Source: Ahaetulla prasina (Eukaryota > Chordata > Lepidosauria > Squamata > Colubridae). Taken from it: a stretch of DNA of 64,000 nt. Every line of letters begins with the position of its first letter. Positions within the stretch are counted from its first letter, which is position 1. The position numbers were made by a program, and so were the translations under genes. The stretch covers positions 32,379,435 through 32,443,434 of the forward strand of contig NC_080541.1 of the NCBI RefSeq assembly GCF_028640845.1, written 5' to 3'. This document shows, piece by piece, positions 34,198 through 45,087 of the stretch. Below the pieces are notes generated by a model. The model did not search any database. It was not told where the DNA came from and worked only from the letters and a program-made list of their open reading frames with translations.

Positions 34198-36250
34198 TTG
34201 TTAATAATTTATGCATTTATGCATTCATTTATTATAGATAGGTAAATCGTCTCTAAAGAATTATGGAGTAAGTGCTGGAATCTTCCCAGATTGAAGAAAA
34301 TCCAGGTAAGTACTGATATTGATATTTGGAAAGTCGACTAATGAGAATTTATAAAATTTCAATTGGCTTGCTCATGAAGGACAGTCTGTCCTTGAGGAAT
34401 TGTCCTTGTGCCCTGGCTGCAGTACTAAGGACATTTTTATGGGAAACAATACTTGGTAAAACTCTACTGAAAGTTCTTGTTTTTGACTAGGCCTTGATGT
34501 TACTCATTTTCCCACTATATTTTGTGGTCAGCATAAGCAACTATGCATGACTAATATGTCTTGCATTCCATAAAGATACGAACATCTAAATGAACATACT
34601 TTCTGCTATCTTGCATTTTCTCTTATAGGGCATTGATCAGCACAAGACACATAAATTATCATGCTTCTTGGATGAGTCAACATATTGCTATGTGAACATT
34701 TATACATTTGAATTTTTTTTTCAAACTTCAGACTGCAATTCCTACTTGGGAATAATTCCAAGCAAGACATCTGCAGCAATATACACAGAATTTAATTGAT
34801 GGAGTGGAAGATTCTTTCAAGTGATACAATATATAGGGATGTCCTCTCCTCATTTTTTTCCTTTTGACAGTGGGGTGTGGGTGGGGTGTACATTGATACT
34901 CTATTGCTCACTTCTGTCATGATTTATGGCATCACCACCTTCCATAACCTTAATAAAGTCCCTTCAAGATCCTTCAAAATGTGGATGTGAAGTTACCTAG
35001 CAACTGGGCTATATTTTGAGAGAAGTTTGGCAGGGAGATGTCTACCTCAAATTTAGAAAGTTACCGTCTTTCACTAAGAAATAGCAGATCTTTCAAGCAA
35101 AGGTACATTTTTCTTAGTTCAGGATTTTTCCTCAAGCATGAATAACACATAAATATACCATAATGCATTTGAGGTTTTAATAGCACATGCAAGTCAAGCT
35201 GCCCAAAGTTTTGATATCTTAATTGATCTGCAAATGGATTCCTGCATTGCTTTCTAAGAGCGCTGTTAAGTGACATAACCATATGTCCTATTTTAAAGAG
35301 GAGAGGCTTAGATAAGAAGCTATTAAGAATGGAAAGCAAGGGTCTTGAAACTGTTGAAATTATGCACCCACAGTTATCAACTGGACAGCAGATTGAGTAA
35401 CTAGAGGGCTCAAATATATATTATTTCCCTTTAAATTATTTCCAAATGCACAATGCAACTTTTATCTTCAATGTCCTTTTTGGGGGAGTGTATATTGTAG
35501 TTTGGCTGTACTTTAACAGAAGAGTTGTTTCACTGTTCCTTAATACCCCATAGAATTAAAATCTTGTTTATGTAAGAGCTTTACATAAGGTATGATTTAG
35601 AGGCCACATATAATGGCTCTGAACAGAGCAGATCTAGATAAAAACAACCAGGATCAGCCATATGGTATATGGAGCATCACTTTTTAAAACATGAGTGTAG
35701 ATTTCTAACCACTCCTTGAGGTGCTGATCAAGAACAGAACACTGAAAAAGTTAATCTGTTTTGTTGAAAAGCTGGGGAATAAATGACATGTCTTCCTCAA
35801 ACATCCAGAGTGAAAAGCATGCTGCTTCAATAAAAGATCTAAAGCTCCTTTTTGCCAGTTTTCATTCAGATCCTTATTTCATATGGAAGCAATATTAGCC
35901 ACAAGGAAAAGAAACTTCAAGGAATGCATTTTTCACAAGATCCTACCTAAGAAATAAATATTTCTTTCTAGCCAGCCGAATCCAATAATTATGACGGAAT
36001 AAGAACTTTGTCACTATTACCATCCCCACAAGCAGTAGATGCATTTGGTCCTTATATTTGCTATCTATATCCAATCTCTGGTTTCTCTTCAGCTTGTATA
36101 AATATTTCACCTTTCATAGCCATCCTGCCTGCCCGTCACTTTTATGTCAGCAAAAAAAAGTCCCCTGGAAGGAACATATTGTTGCACTCCACCCAGAGTC
36201 CTTCTCTAAGGGAAATGGGCAGTTCAGAAATTTGAAAAATAAATAAATTA
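34198..36250. other. No recognised features
   Basis: Unique-looking AT-rich DNA with no supported gene. Frame 35061-35339 (92 codons, minus) has no recognisable domain. Confidence 0.45.
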
Positions 36251-36251
36251 C

Positions 36252-36514
36252 TTTTTTTTTGTTTTGTTTACATTTATACCCCGCCCTTCTCCGAAGACTC
36301 AGGGCGGCTTACAATGTATAAGGCAATAGTCTCATTCTATTTGTATATTTTTTACAAAGTCAACTTATTGCCCCCCCAACAATCTGGGTCCTCATTTTAC
36401 CTACCTTATAAAGGATGCAAGGCTGAGTCAACCTTGGGCCGGGCTCGAACCTGCAGTAATTGCAGGCTTTGTGTTCTAATAACAGGCTTCTCTATTGCCT
36501 GAGCTATCCCGGCC
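36252..36514 (-). mobile_element. tRNA-derived SINE with L2-like 3' hairpin
   Basis: On the minus strand the element starts at 36514 with GGCCGGGATAGCTCAGGC, containing an A-box-like TAGCTCAGGCAA. A near-perfect B box GGTTCGAGCCC follows at 36441-36451. The body has AAGGTTGACTCAGCCTT and GTAAAATGAGGACCCAGATT. The 3' end is CCGCCCTGAGTCTTCGGAG then AAGGGCGGGGTATAAAT, the same hairpin as the L2-like LINEs in this window, followed by an A-rich tail. Pol III transcription from the tRNA-like head is expected for the family. Whether it is active cannot be told. Confidence 0.88.
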
Positions 36515-36796
36515 TTTTACTTAACGGTAAAAAAACCCAACACATTCCTAATACATACATTTTTTTATTTGCACTTTCCAGGCAAATTTTTCTAACAAAA
36601 TTCCAAAAACTGTGAATACTAGTGTAGAAGTATTTTTTGGTTTACATATTATTTAGGGAGTACAATTTGAATAAATTCAGTTTTGGATTTACATATTTTT
36701 GGATGTAAATTGGGTTATATAAAATAGGAACAAATGTCCCACATACTGTTCTAGAAAACAAGAGATTTTTATAAGTGTGGCAAGTAGTTCTTTATT
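36515..36796. other. AT-rich spacer
   Basis: Nothing recognised. Confidence 0.4.
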
Positions 36797-36804
36797 CTCT
36801 GTAT

Positions 36805-37566
36805 CAGGGGTCCCCAACCTTTCGGACCTCAGGGACCACTAAATTCATAATTTTAAATCCCGCGGACCACTAATATGATCTGCCTATTGACCGGTTGGGT
36901 GGGTGTGGCTAGATGGTCATGTGACTGAGTGGACATGATCAGCTTGATGTCACTCATGTTGAGGGGTACCTCTCTAGCCTCTACTCACCCCTCCCCTTCC
37001 AGCATCTCCTCCCCTGCCCACCCGGGCTCCTTAGGGCCCCAACAGTTGTTGGAGCTAAGCAGCCACCACGAGAAAGAGTTGGCAAAACAACTCAGTTCAG
37101 ATTGGATCTAACTGAGAAGGAGGCTCAGTAGAAGCACCTCACTGAGGACTAGGAACATAGGCTTTCCAAGCAGAGAGAAGACCTGCGGGAGTCCAAGTCC
37201 AGGTACCAGCACCTGGAGGCTTAGCAGGCCATGTTCCAGGCCACGATGCAGTCCCACTGGAACAAGACCCTCCAGCTCTTAGCCACCAGCGGCAATTCTC
37301 TCCAGCCTTCACCCAAAGCCCTGCACCAGGAGGCTGAAGCAGACCACAAGTCGGAATTTCTTCCCTCCCCCTCCAACCCACACAAAAAGACCCCAAAGGG
37401 GGAGACACTCTACAGCAACACAAACGTTCATTGCACCTATCCGTCCCAGGGGGCATAGTCTGAAGACCTTAGTGAAATATAAAAAATGCAAATAATTTTT
37501 CTTTGGACCACCAAAATTTTCTTGTGGACCACCAGTGGTCCACGGACTACCAGTTGGTGGTCACTG
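36805..37566. mobile_element. hAT-type element (CAGGGGTCCCCAACC), 762 bp, with coding-like interior
   Basis: Termini caggggtccccaacc and ttggtggtcactg are degenerate inverted repeats, and the subterminal ggaccact/ggtccacggacta blocks also pair. Flanking octamers ctctgtat (36797-36804) and ctctatat (37567-37574) match at 7 of 8. The interior (about 37060-37456) reads on the plus strand as a charged, coiled-coil-like peptide broken by a few stops: HLTED-EHRLSKQREDLRES, SRYQHLEA, AMFQATMQSHWNKTLQLLAT and SLQPSPKALHQEAEADHKSE. It does not look like hAT transposase and may be a captured gene fragment. Confidence 0.85.
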
Positions 37567-37574
37567 CTCTATAT

Positions 37575-38110
37575 TGTACCCTTTTCCTATCTATGTTCTT
37601 ATGTTGTAATACCAAAGAAAAAGATGGAGGAACCTGCTGTTTTATTATGGTGTTGAATACTGTAGAATTTTTGGGATAAGGTCTATGTATATAAAGCTGT
37701 TTAAGATTTTTTTTAAAAAATCAGCCTAAAATTGTTGCATAGCCCTATTGAGATTGTTTCTACGATTCCCATTTGAATATTTAAAAGAAGATTGTTATGG
37801 CTCTGTTACATTTAATACATATTTAAATCTAGATGTAAGTAGCCCCATTGTTGATGAATGAATATTTAATGATTCCCAGGAGTCTAAAAATTAAACCAAT
37901 TTATTTTAATATTTTGGTCACGGGCAGCTCATGATCTCACAACGCTGAAAGTGTCAAGATTGGGTCTACTGTATATAGTTCTGAATGATCTGCAATGCAT
38001 GAAGTGACTTTTCTTTTGCTGTCCTGAGGAGAGTTTATGGGTGGGCAACTTTTCTACAGGATTTTTTTCTTCAAATGTGTTGACTGCCTGTATAAGTCCC
38101 TTCAGTTTTC
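37575..38110. other. No recognised features
   Basis: AT-rich spacer. Confidence 0.4.
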
Positions 38111-38420
38111 TTGACAAGATTTTGGAAATGGTTTGTCATTGCCTGCCACTCAAGGGTGAGAGAGAGTAACTAGTTCAAGGTCACCTAGCTGGCCTCATGC
38201 ATAAGGTGGGACATGGATTCAGGGCAGGGGTGGGTTCTACTTACCTTTACTACCGGTTCACATTGTGAAGCTTCTTTGCATGCGCAGATCACTTTTGATG
38301 ACGTTTGGGTCAGTGGGTGGAGCCTCTTGCCAGTTTTACTACCGGTTCTATAGAACCGGTCCAAACCGGGGGCAACCCACCACTGATTCAGGGTCACCCA
38401 GTTTTTAGACTGGTATCTTA
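38105..38420 (-). mobile_element. Old SINE, minus strand, interrupted by a MITE
   Basis: agttcaaggtcacctagctg, gcctcatgcataaggtgg, then after the MITE, gggtcacccagtttttagac and tatcttacctactacatcaa. This matches the reverse complement of the tRNA-SINE body ('ggtcacccagctggctttc...cttaaccactacaccaaactggc'). Degenerate. Confidence 0.6.
38225..38385. mobile_element. hAT MITE (CAGGGGTGGGTTCTACT), 161 bp
   Basis: Starts caggggtgggttctact, ends gcaacccaccactg. An exact 8-bp target duplication attcaggg lies at 38217-38224 and 38386-38393. Internal actaccggttc is present twice, and ttctatagaaccgg is a small palindrome. Same family as 3990-4164. Confidence 0.95.
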
Positions 38421-39765
38421 CCTACTACATCAAGCTGCCTATTCACAGGAAGTTACTGTCTCCTAATCTTCCCTTCAGACTCCAATTTCTCATTCTTGTC
38501 CTATAGACTTTCAAAACTAATAGCTGAGACTGCTCACTGCCCTTAAAGTACAACAAAGTAGTGATTGTTCCTTGGATATTTTGCAGCTCCACAATGTTAT
38601 TGCTTTCATTTTCAAGAAACCATGCAACCCATTTAGGTAATGTGAGATAGCAATGAAGATGGAGCATTCATTAAGGACTGTTCTTTGTACTGTCCAGCTG
38701 GTAAGCTGGAAGAAACCTTGATTTGCTCAATATGTTGTCAGTATTTTGAGGGTAAGGAACAACAAGTCAGCTTCAAACCACTTTTGAGGGATTGGCAAGT
38801 GCAAGTGGTGGTGTTTTGAAAGTGCACTTTGTTGCTTACTTTGATGTATGACAATTTCTGATTCCAGTAACCTGAGGTTAGTTTGTTTGTGCAGCAGAAA
38901 CTCCCGTAGGCTGGTCTTTTAGTTTGATATACATTCTAAAGAAAGTCAAACAAAACCTGTTTATACATTGGTGAGAGCACCGCAAAAGCTCTGGATATTT
39001 AGCTTGGGTAAACACTGCAATGTTGAGAAATTTATCTACATTTAATCTATTGAGGATTTAATGGAATGAAATGTTTGGATTCCAACTTTACGTGCACTTA
39101 ATTTGACAGTGGCAGACACAGAATTTTCAGTTCTACAGATTCTGGACTAAATTCGAACAAATGGCTTTTTGTACCTCTCCCCCACTAATAAAAACGTGAT
39201 ATTATCCCTTCATATTCATCCCTTGAGGATTTCAGCAGTGTCAAACACAACCTACAAGAGAATGCAAGTGCACAGAGTTGCTACAATTTCCACACTTTCT
39301 GCTATCATTTATGTAATTTCTGTAATTTTCCCTAGGGAGTTTAGTATAGCGCTAAAAGGAAATAATGTATGACAAACAATAAATAGTACAGAATAAAAAT
39401 GCACACAGAAAAAAATTATGAATTGAAAGTAAAACATTTATTGTTGCCTGCGTACGCTGGCATAATCAAGGTTGACTACCTTGTTTTTATACAAATATAA
39501 TCAATAAAGCAATTTATGTTGTAGCCATTTGATTCTTGGCAATTGTTATCCGAATCTCAAATGAACAAAACTAGATTAAGCAGAATTAAGCGTATTTCTG
39601 CAATTACTGACCATCTTGAATCTTCAATTACTTTCATTCACATTGTTGGCTATTAACAAAAGAAAATTAAATATTACAAATTGAACTCATCTCAGTACAG
39701 GTTTGGCAAACTGCAGTTTGAAGATTTGTGCTGTGTTGTTCTCTTTCAATTCTCTGTATCAGCAG
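38421..39765. other. No recognised features
   Basis: Unique-looking DNA, no supported gene. Confidence 0.45.
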
Positions 39766-39774
39766 CTGAAAAGT

Positions 39775-40230
39775 AGAGTCCATGAAGATTCTCAGTCATC
39801 CAGGTCATGGTCCAGGTCCCAAAGGTGCTTTTTCAGGAGGCAACTGGACTTTCTGGTTTTTCTTTGAAGATATTTCGCTTCTCATCCAAGAAGCTTCTTC
39901 AGCTCTGACTGAAGAATGGGGAATGGAAGGATTTCTACTCTTTGCAGACAGCTGGTCATTTGCATTCTTTTAGAGAGTCTTTGAAGCCACTTGGAGGTTT
40001 ATCTGTGTCCTCAGAGTCACCTAAGTAGTGCAAATGGGTGTGGAGCTTTCTTGGCTGCAGGATGTTTTTTGCCCTGTGTCCCTTCACTGTTGAAGACAGG
40101 CACAGGTTTCTTGGGCATGAGTCTTTGTTGTCTGCATCTCAAACTGAACTGAAAATGGTTCCTGTAGTCTGCAATATTTCTGGAAATCCATTCATAGTAA
40201 AGAATAGTATAGTAAAGTAGAGCTTCAAGG
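39775..40230 (-). mobile_element. Interspersed repeat carrying a hammerhead-like motif (possible PLE terminal region)
   Basis: Contains cagtcatccaggtcatgg, gcaactggactttctggttt, the hammerhead-like hairpin and gcacaggtttcttggg. The whole has the feel of a Penelope-like terminal repeat of a different subfamily from the copies near 14.5 and 63 kb. No coding portion is present. Boundaries are approximate. Confidence 0.5.
39869..39902 (-). ncRNA. Degenerate hammerhead-like motif, second subfamily
   Basis: On the minus strand: CTGAAGA, A, GCTTCT, loop TGGATG, AGAAGC, GAAATATC. CTGAAGA plus GAAA fit the hammerhead core, and GCTTCT pairs with AGAAGC over 6 bp. The cleavage triplet is ATC here instead of GTC (NUH rule still satisfied). 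Stem I pairing is weak. Confidence 0.5.
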
Positions 40231-40257
40231 GAGCCAGTTTGATCTTGGGGCTTAGAT

Positions 40258-40372
40258 GTAGAATAGAATGGAATGGAATAGAATAGAATAGAATAGAATA
40301 GAATAGAATAGAATAGAATAGAATAGAATAGAATAGAATTCTTTATTGGCCAAATATGCCAATAACATGTAG
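40258..40372 (-). repeat. (AATAG)n microsatellite on a LINE 3' tail fragment
   Basis: A run of gaatagaata (about 40258-40338) directly precedes attctttattggccaaatatg. On the minus strand that reads ...TTGGCCAATAAAGAATTCTATTCT..., the terminal 30 bp of the same LINE seen at 28208-28566 and 55235-55917, so the microsatellite is its expanded tail. Confidence 0.9.
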
Positions 40373-40510
40373 CACCAGAAACTGGGAGACTGTGAGTTCT
40401 AGTCCTCCCTTAGAAATGGAAGCCTACTGAATGACTTTGGGCCAATCACCCTATCTTTCTCTCAATCCAACCCATGTCACAGGGTTGTTATAGTGAAATT
40501 GGGAGATGAG
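40373..40510 (+). mobile_element. Partial tRNA-SINE, plus strand
   Basis: gactgtgagttctagtcct resembles a B box region and the downstream body has tgactttgggccaatcaccc and aacccatgtcacagggttgt, typical of squamate tRNA-SINEs. Head and tail missing or diverged. Confidence 0.6.
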
Positions 40511-40594
40511 AGCATTATGTAAATGTTCGCCAGCCTTCTCAGCTGAGGGAGGAGGGTTTCCCCAACCGGTAGGTGCCTCATTTCCACCCTCAAG

Positions 40595-40686
40595 CATACT
40601 GAGTCCCAGTTTACCCCAGTTTTTGGGGTAAAATTGGGGACCTCGGCTTATACTCGGATCGGCTTATATTCGAGTATATACGGTAT
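40595..40686. mobile_element. Right end of a DNA-transposon MITE (ACTCGAGTATATACGGTA family)
   Basis: ttttggggtaaaattggggac, cggcttatactcggatcggc and ttcgagtatatacggta match a widespread MITE terminus. The left end is not visible. Ends at a TA dinucleotide. Confidence 0.6.
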
Positions 40687-40689
40687 AAT

Positions 40690-41400
40690 AAAAATAAATG
40701 ACTCAAAAGGTGGATAGAGAAACCAAATCCAGTCTAAACAGCTGGCTGGCTATGTGACAAATCATAATAATAACATCATTTCTCCCACCCTATCACTCCA
40801 CCCATTTCCTTCTTAAACAGCTGAATCCCCTCAAAACTTTTCTTGTTGCAGCAGTTAGGGAAGTTATATAATGGACACAAAAAAGAATTCCGACTGACAC
40901 ATCTCATAGATGAGTATGTGTGTGTTTATATGCAACTGTATGTCAGTATGGGTGCATATGTGTTTGGAGGATTTCTTCGCCAAGGGATCATTTGTCAAAT
41001 CCTAAATGCTGCTAGTGAGTAGGTGCTCACTCTCACTCCTGTCTCACTCCTATCCTTTCCAGCCATTCGAAATGAGACCATTTGCAGGTTGTCCATAATT
41101 AAAAGAAAGTAACTATTTATTTTTTATCTATTTTGTGAACTTACATCAAAATGAATTGGGTTGACTTGATGACATTGTAAGACTCTTCTGCACTGTAGCC
41201 TTAAACCGTTGAATTCCCATGAGGAAACCAACTGGAAATGTGACTAGCTCAAGACATTCCTTTTCTGGAATTTAACTCCTTCTGAGTTACATAACCTGGA
41301 GTTATGTCCAGACCAGGTCCCCTCCTTGGTGTGCTTTTCTTCTTTCTTGTCCTACCAGGACCTATTAAAAAAGAGAAAGGGTATATGTATATGTATATGT
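40690..41400. other. No recognised features
   Basis: Includes a tatatgtatatgt run at 41386-41402. No gene supported. Confidence 0.4.
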
Positions 41401-41407
41401 GTGTTTA

Positions 41408-41780
41408 ATTTTATTTATTTATATCCCACCATTATTATTTTTATAAATAACTCAAGGCAGTGAACATATTAACATATTAATATCTAACAATTTAACAGTC
41501 AGAAATTGTTCTCATATCTGAGCATAAGAATTCCTTCCTTCCTTCCTCCCTCCTTTCCTCCCCTCCTCCCTCCCTCCCTCCCTCCCTCCCTTCTTTATAA
41601 ATAACTCAAGACAGCGAACATACATAATATTCCATTCTCCTACTATTTTCCCCACAACAGCAACCCTGTGAGGTGAGTTGGACTAAGATGGAGTGACTGG
41701 CCCAAAGTCTCCCAGCTGGCTTTCATGCCTCAGGTCTTCTGGTTTTCAATCTGATGTCTTAACCATATATAGATCCATAT
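41408..41780 (-). mobile_element. Old SINE, minus strand, split by (CCTT)n/(CCCT)n
   Basis: tatttatatcccaccattat at 41418 is the reversed SINE/LINE tail, and acaacagcaaccctgtgagg, agttggactaagatggagtg, ggcccaaagtctcccagctg and ctgatgtcttaaccatat are the reversed tRNA-SINE body. The section ataaataactcaagacagcgaa occurs on both sides of the microsatellite (41442 and 41597), so a small duplication accompanied it. Confidence 0.65.
41530..41592. repeat. (CCTT)n / (CCCT)n microsatellite
   Basis: ttccttccttccttcc followed by cccctcctccctccctccctc. Confidence 0.95.
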
Positions 41781-41789
41781 ATAGATCTA

Positions 41790-42533
41790 CAATTTTTCTG
41801 TCACTTGAACTAGGAAGGAAAAATGGCAGATCTCTTGATAGATGGGTCCACAATGAGAAAGGCCTCCCTATGCCAGGAAAGAGAAAAAATATTCTGAATA
41901 CAAGAAGCTGAACAAAGAATTTAGAGCTGACCTTGGGAATATGGAATGAATGAATGAGTGTTTATTTATAACAGTTTGATTTATGAAGGCACCCATCTCA
42001 AAATGTGTAACAATGGGGGGCTTACAACAAGAAGGTATCTAGCTTTCTATTTAAAGGATGCTGTTATGTAGATCTATTTTGTAAAAGGGAGCTTTTAAAA
42101 ATGAGGTGAAGAAAATCATTGAACCGCTTTATGCTTTATACTTCCCCTACCTCTCCTCTATTTCATTTTAAGACATTTTAACATTTGAAGTACAAAAAAT
42201 AGTGTAAAAATGAACTGCCCATTTTACCTAAATTGAGGGATTGAATTAAAAATTCAAATATATTCTTCATGAGATATGATTAAGTAGAAATATCTATTGG
42301 CTCATTTATCTGATGCCTTGCTTTATATTCAAAGGTGACACTCCCAGAGGATATTAATGTTTGGTAAAGCATAGAAGTTATGGAGATAATAAATCCATTC
42401 CAATAGATATGGACTTCCAGTTAAGCAAATTCCTGGTTCACATCTCAACATATTGATAACTTCATTTCCCATCTTTGGCACTGGGCACTTTAATGTCAAG
42501 CTAAGAACATTCCTGTATGTTCTGTTGTATTTA
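41790..42533. other. No recognised features
   Basis: Unique-looking, AT-rich. Confidence 0.4.
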
Positions 42534-42541
42534 GAAATAAT

Positions 42542-42975
42542 CAAGGGTAGGCTGCTGGGGGTTCACAGGGGTTCAGGAGAACCTCTAGCTAAGATTCTGT
42601 GCAATTCAGAGAACCCCCAAATCCCACTCTTGGCTGGCCCAGTCCACCCACCCCTCCCCTCCCAGGAGTCCCCATGCGGCCCGTTTTGGATGCAGGTAAG
42701 TGCAGGGTGCGCGTGGAGGCTTGGGGACAGTGAAAAATGGGCCTACCAGAAATTTGGGAAGGCTGGAAATGGATCCATTTCCGGCCTCCAGAGGCCCTCC
42801 GGAGCCTGGGGAGGCTGTTTTCACCCTTTCCTCCAGGCTTGAGGAAAGTCTCCGGAGTCTGGGGAGGGCAAAAACTCCACCCCACCCCCCCATGGTGCAG
42901 GAGGCTCCACCATGGCCATGCCAAACAGCGACTGGGCAGAGAATCCCTTGCTAAAATTTTTGAAGGCCACCTCTG
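42542..42975. mobile_element. Non-autonomous hAT element, 434 bp, GC-rich interior
   Basis: Left end caagggtaggctgctggggg and right end tttttgaaggccacctctg are worn CAGNGGTGGGCTTC-type termini. An exact 8-bp target duplication gaaataat sits at 42534-42541 and 42976-42983. The GC-rich interior (cctccggagcctggggaggc repeated in variant forms) gives overlapping spurious open frames on both strands. Confidence 0.92.
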
Positions 42976-42983
42976 GAAATAAT

Positions 42984-44524
42984 ACCTTTTTCCCGTTTGA
43001 GAGGAGAACAGTTAAAGGAAAAAGTGGAAATAATTACTTATTTCCACTTAATTGGGTGTCATGTTTTTCTTTTTTTTCTTTTTCTTTTTCATTGAATGCC
43101 TGCATTTGGAAGCTAACTGAGATAGCAACCCAAGAACATCCTGTTTTACTCTCCCTGCTTTACTTCAACCCTCTGATGTTTAACTTTCTCTGAACTGTGA
43201 CTTCTTTTCAGTCTTTAACAGACACAAGAGCACATTCTCAGAAAGCATCACTGGGTGGCCAAACCTTAAGACGGGTGTGAGGAATAAACCCTCATCCACC
43301 CTTCAAAGCCTTCAGAGAAAATTTTGGGGCCTGCAATTTCCTCCCTGCTTCCCCCTCCCTGCCCCAATATGTTTCTACAGCCTGTAACCAGACTCAGTAA
43401 AAACAAAGCATCTAGTAATAGCTGGGTAAAAAAGAAAAATAATAGGAGGAACTGTTTTTAACGTACTCTGCCTGTAGGCAAGAAGGCCAGTTCGTTTTTT
43501 TGTATTATGATGCTATTTGGAATGTATGGCCTAAAGCATATTTCTTTCTTTCTTTTTTCATTCCCATTTTTTCCTCTCTCTCTCTCATAACCTCTCACAG
43601 GTATCTCATACTGGCTTTTGCCTTAGGGCTCCCATCTATGGTCACATTTGATTCCTCCGAACTGGTCTTGTATCTGAATACACATAAGACAGAACTCTGT
43701 GTGAAGGAACATTTTTACTAGAGTACCAATGGATGCTGGGCTTTAGAGTGGGCTGTTGATTATTCATTTGTGCAAAATGTTTCTTCCGGGTGCATTTTAT
43801 CCTTGCAAACCCCAGAGAGATCTTGGAGTATGTCTGTGATGTAAATTCAACATGATTTAAATATCAGTGATCCAGTTCAGAAGTAATTCATTGTTGCGAG
43901 TACGAACGGCATTCAGTGTGTACTGAGGCATAACCAGATATTCTTGGGCTTTCCTCCAGTCAAGGAGCTGGCAGAAAGGAATGCTGGCGGAAAGTGTGCT
44001 GTTGCCATTGCTGATCCTATTTTGTCTTGCTTCCTTTTTCCTCCTACTGAACATCACCCGTCAGTGGAAAAAACAACACCTATTAGCTCTCCTTAAGGTG
44101 TGATGGGGCAGGGATGGGGCAGGGTTGGTGAATGGCAGTTGAGCCACCTGTTGAGATGCTCAATTAACAAACTCCAGGTGCAGAGATATTCTGTTGCCCT
44201 GTTACTGTAAGTCAGTCTTTTGAAAAAGGGCTAAATGCACATCTAAAAATATCCTGGCTGGCAGGTCAAGATATGAAAGAGGGGGACAACATGAGGATGT
44301 AAGTATCACTTACAATACTTCTGCTTGAGCAACCGTTCCTCCTTGCCTATGACCTGTCAGCTGAGTTGTTTTGAAACATAGGCCTGGTTCTTTTTAAAAC
44401 AGTGCAAAGGTTCTGTTCAGAAGTAGCTCAGCTGTCAGGTAAGAGTGGTAGAGATGGGGATGAGAGGTGGAAGTAAAGGGTCAACTGAGAACAAGTAAAG
44501 GGACCAGCAGATTCACTGAAGATT
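42984..44524. other. Mostly unrecognised sequence
   Basis: A 66-codon minus frame at 43857-44057 lies in non-repetitive DNA of slightly higher complexity, but I see no domain and no clear splice sites. No other feature. Confidence 0.4.
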
Positions 44525-44525
44525 A

Positions 44526-44760
44526 CCGTGTTTCCCCGAAGATAAGACTGGGTCTTATATTAATTTTTGCTCCAAAAGATGCATTACGTCTTATTTTTTA
44601 GTTAGGTCTTATTTTGGGGGAAATAAGGTAATAAATTCACCCGTCTGGCTGACGATCATAACAAAGGGTTAGTTTTGGGGTAGGGTTTATGTTATGAGCA
44701 TCCTGAAATATCATTCTAGGGCTTATTTTCCAGTTGGGTCTTATTTTTGGGGAAACATAG
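44526..44760. mobile_element. Palindromic MITE (CCGTGTTTCCCCGAA termini)
   Basis: Left terminus ccgtgtttccccgaagataa and right terminus ggggaaacatag are inverted repeats flanked by TA (44524-44525 and 44761-44762). Internal ggtcttattttgggggaaat blocks repeat the terminal motif. Non-coding. Confidence 0.85.
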
Positions 44761-44845
44761 TAGCTCTTCATAGGATAACTGCGCTGCCCCACTCTCTCTC
44801 ACACACACACGTGCGTTACTGTGTTTTAGTGAGTTTATTAATAAA

Positions 44846-45000
44846 GGTAAAGGTAAAGGTTCCCCTTGCACATTTGTGCTATTTGTTCCTGACTCTAGGG
44901 GGCAGTACTCATCTCTGTGTCAAAGCCGAAGAGTCAGTGCTGTCCGAAGACATCTTTGTGGTTATGTGGCCGGCATGAATCAACGCCAAAGGCGCACAGA
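44846..45000 (+). repeat. Lepidosaur interspersed repeat (taaaggtaaaggttcccc)
   Basis: aaggtaaaggtaaaggttcc, gactctagggggcagtactc, gccgaagagtcagtgctgtc, gtggccggcatgaatcaacg and ccaaaggcgcacagaacgct form a contiguous copy of a widespread reptilian repeat of uncertain class. An inverted partial copy is at 45820-45902. Confidence 0.7.
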
Positions 45001-45085
45001 ACGCTATTAATATTATTAATATTATATTATATTATATAATAATATATTAATATTATTATATATTAATATTATTATTAATATTCCC
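45001..45085. repeat. (TAATATTAT)n AT-rich low-complexity tract
   Basis: Imperfect repeats of ttaatattat. Confidence 0.9.
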
Positions 45086-45087
45086 CA

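Noticed and set aside
36252..36514. Functional tRNA gene
   Set aside because: A and B boxes are present, but the cloverleaf is not intact and the sequence continues into a SINE body and tail.
37139..37456. Minus-strand 105-codon frame inside the 37-kb hAT
   Set aside because: It is antisense to the more coherent coiled-coil-like plus-strand reading and has no recognisable motif.
42589..42982. Overlapping frames of 80-129 codons on both strands
   Set aside because: They lie inside a GC-rich non-autonomous hAT element with an exact target duplication and overlap in several phases.
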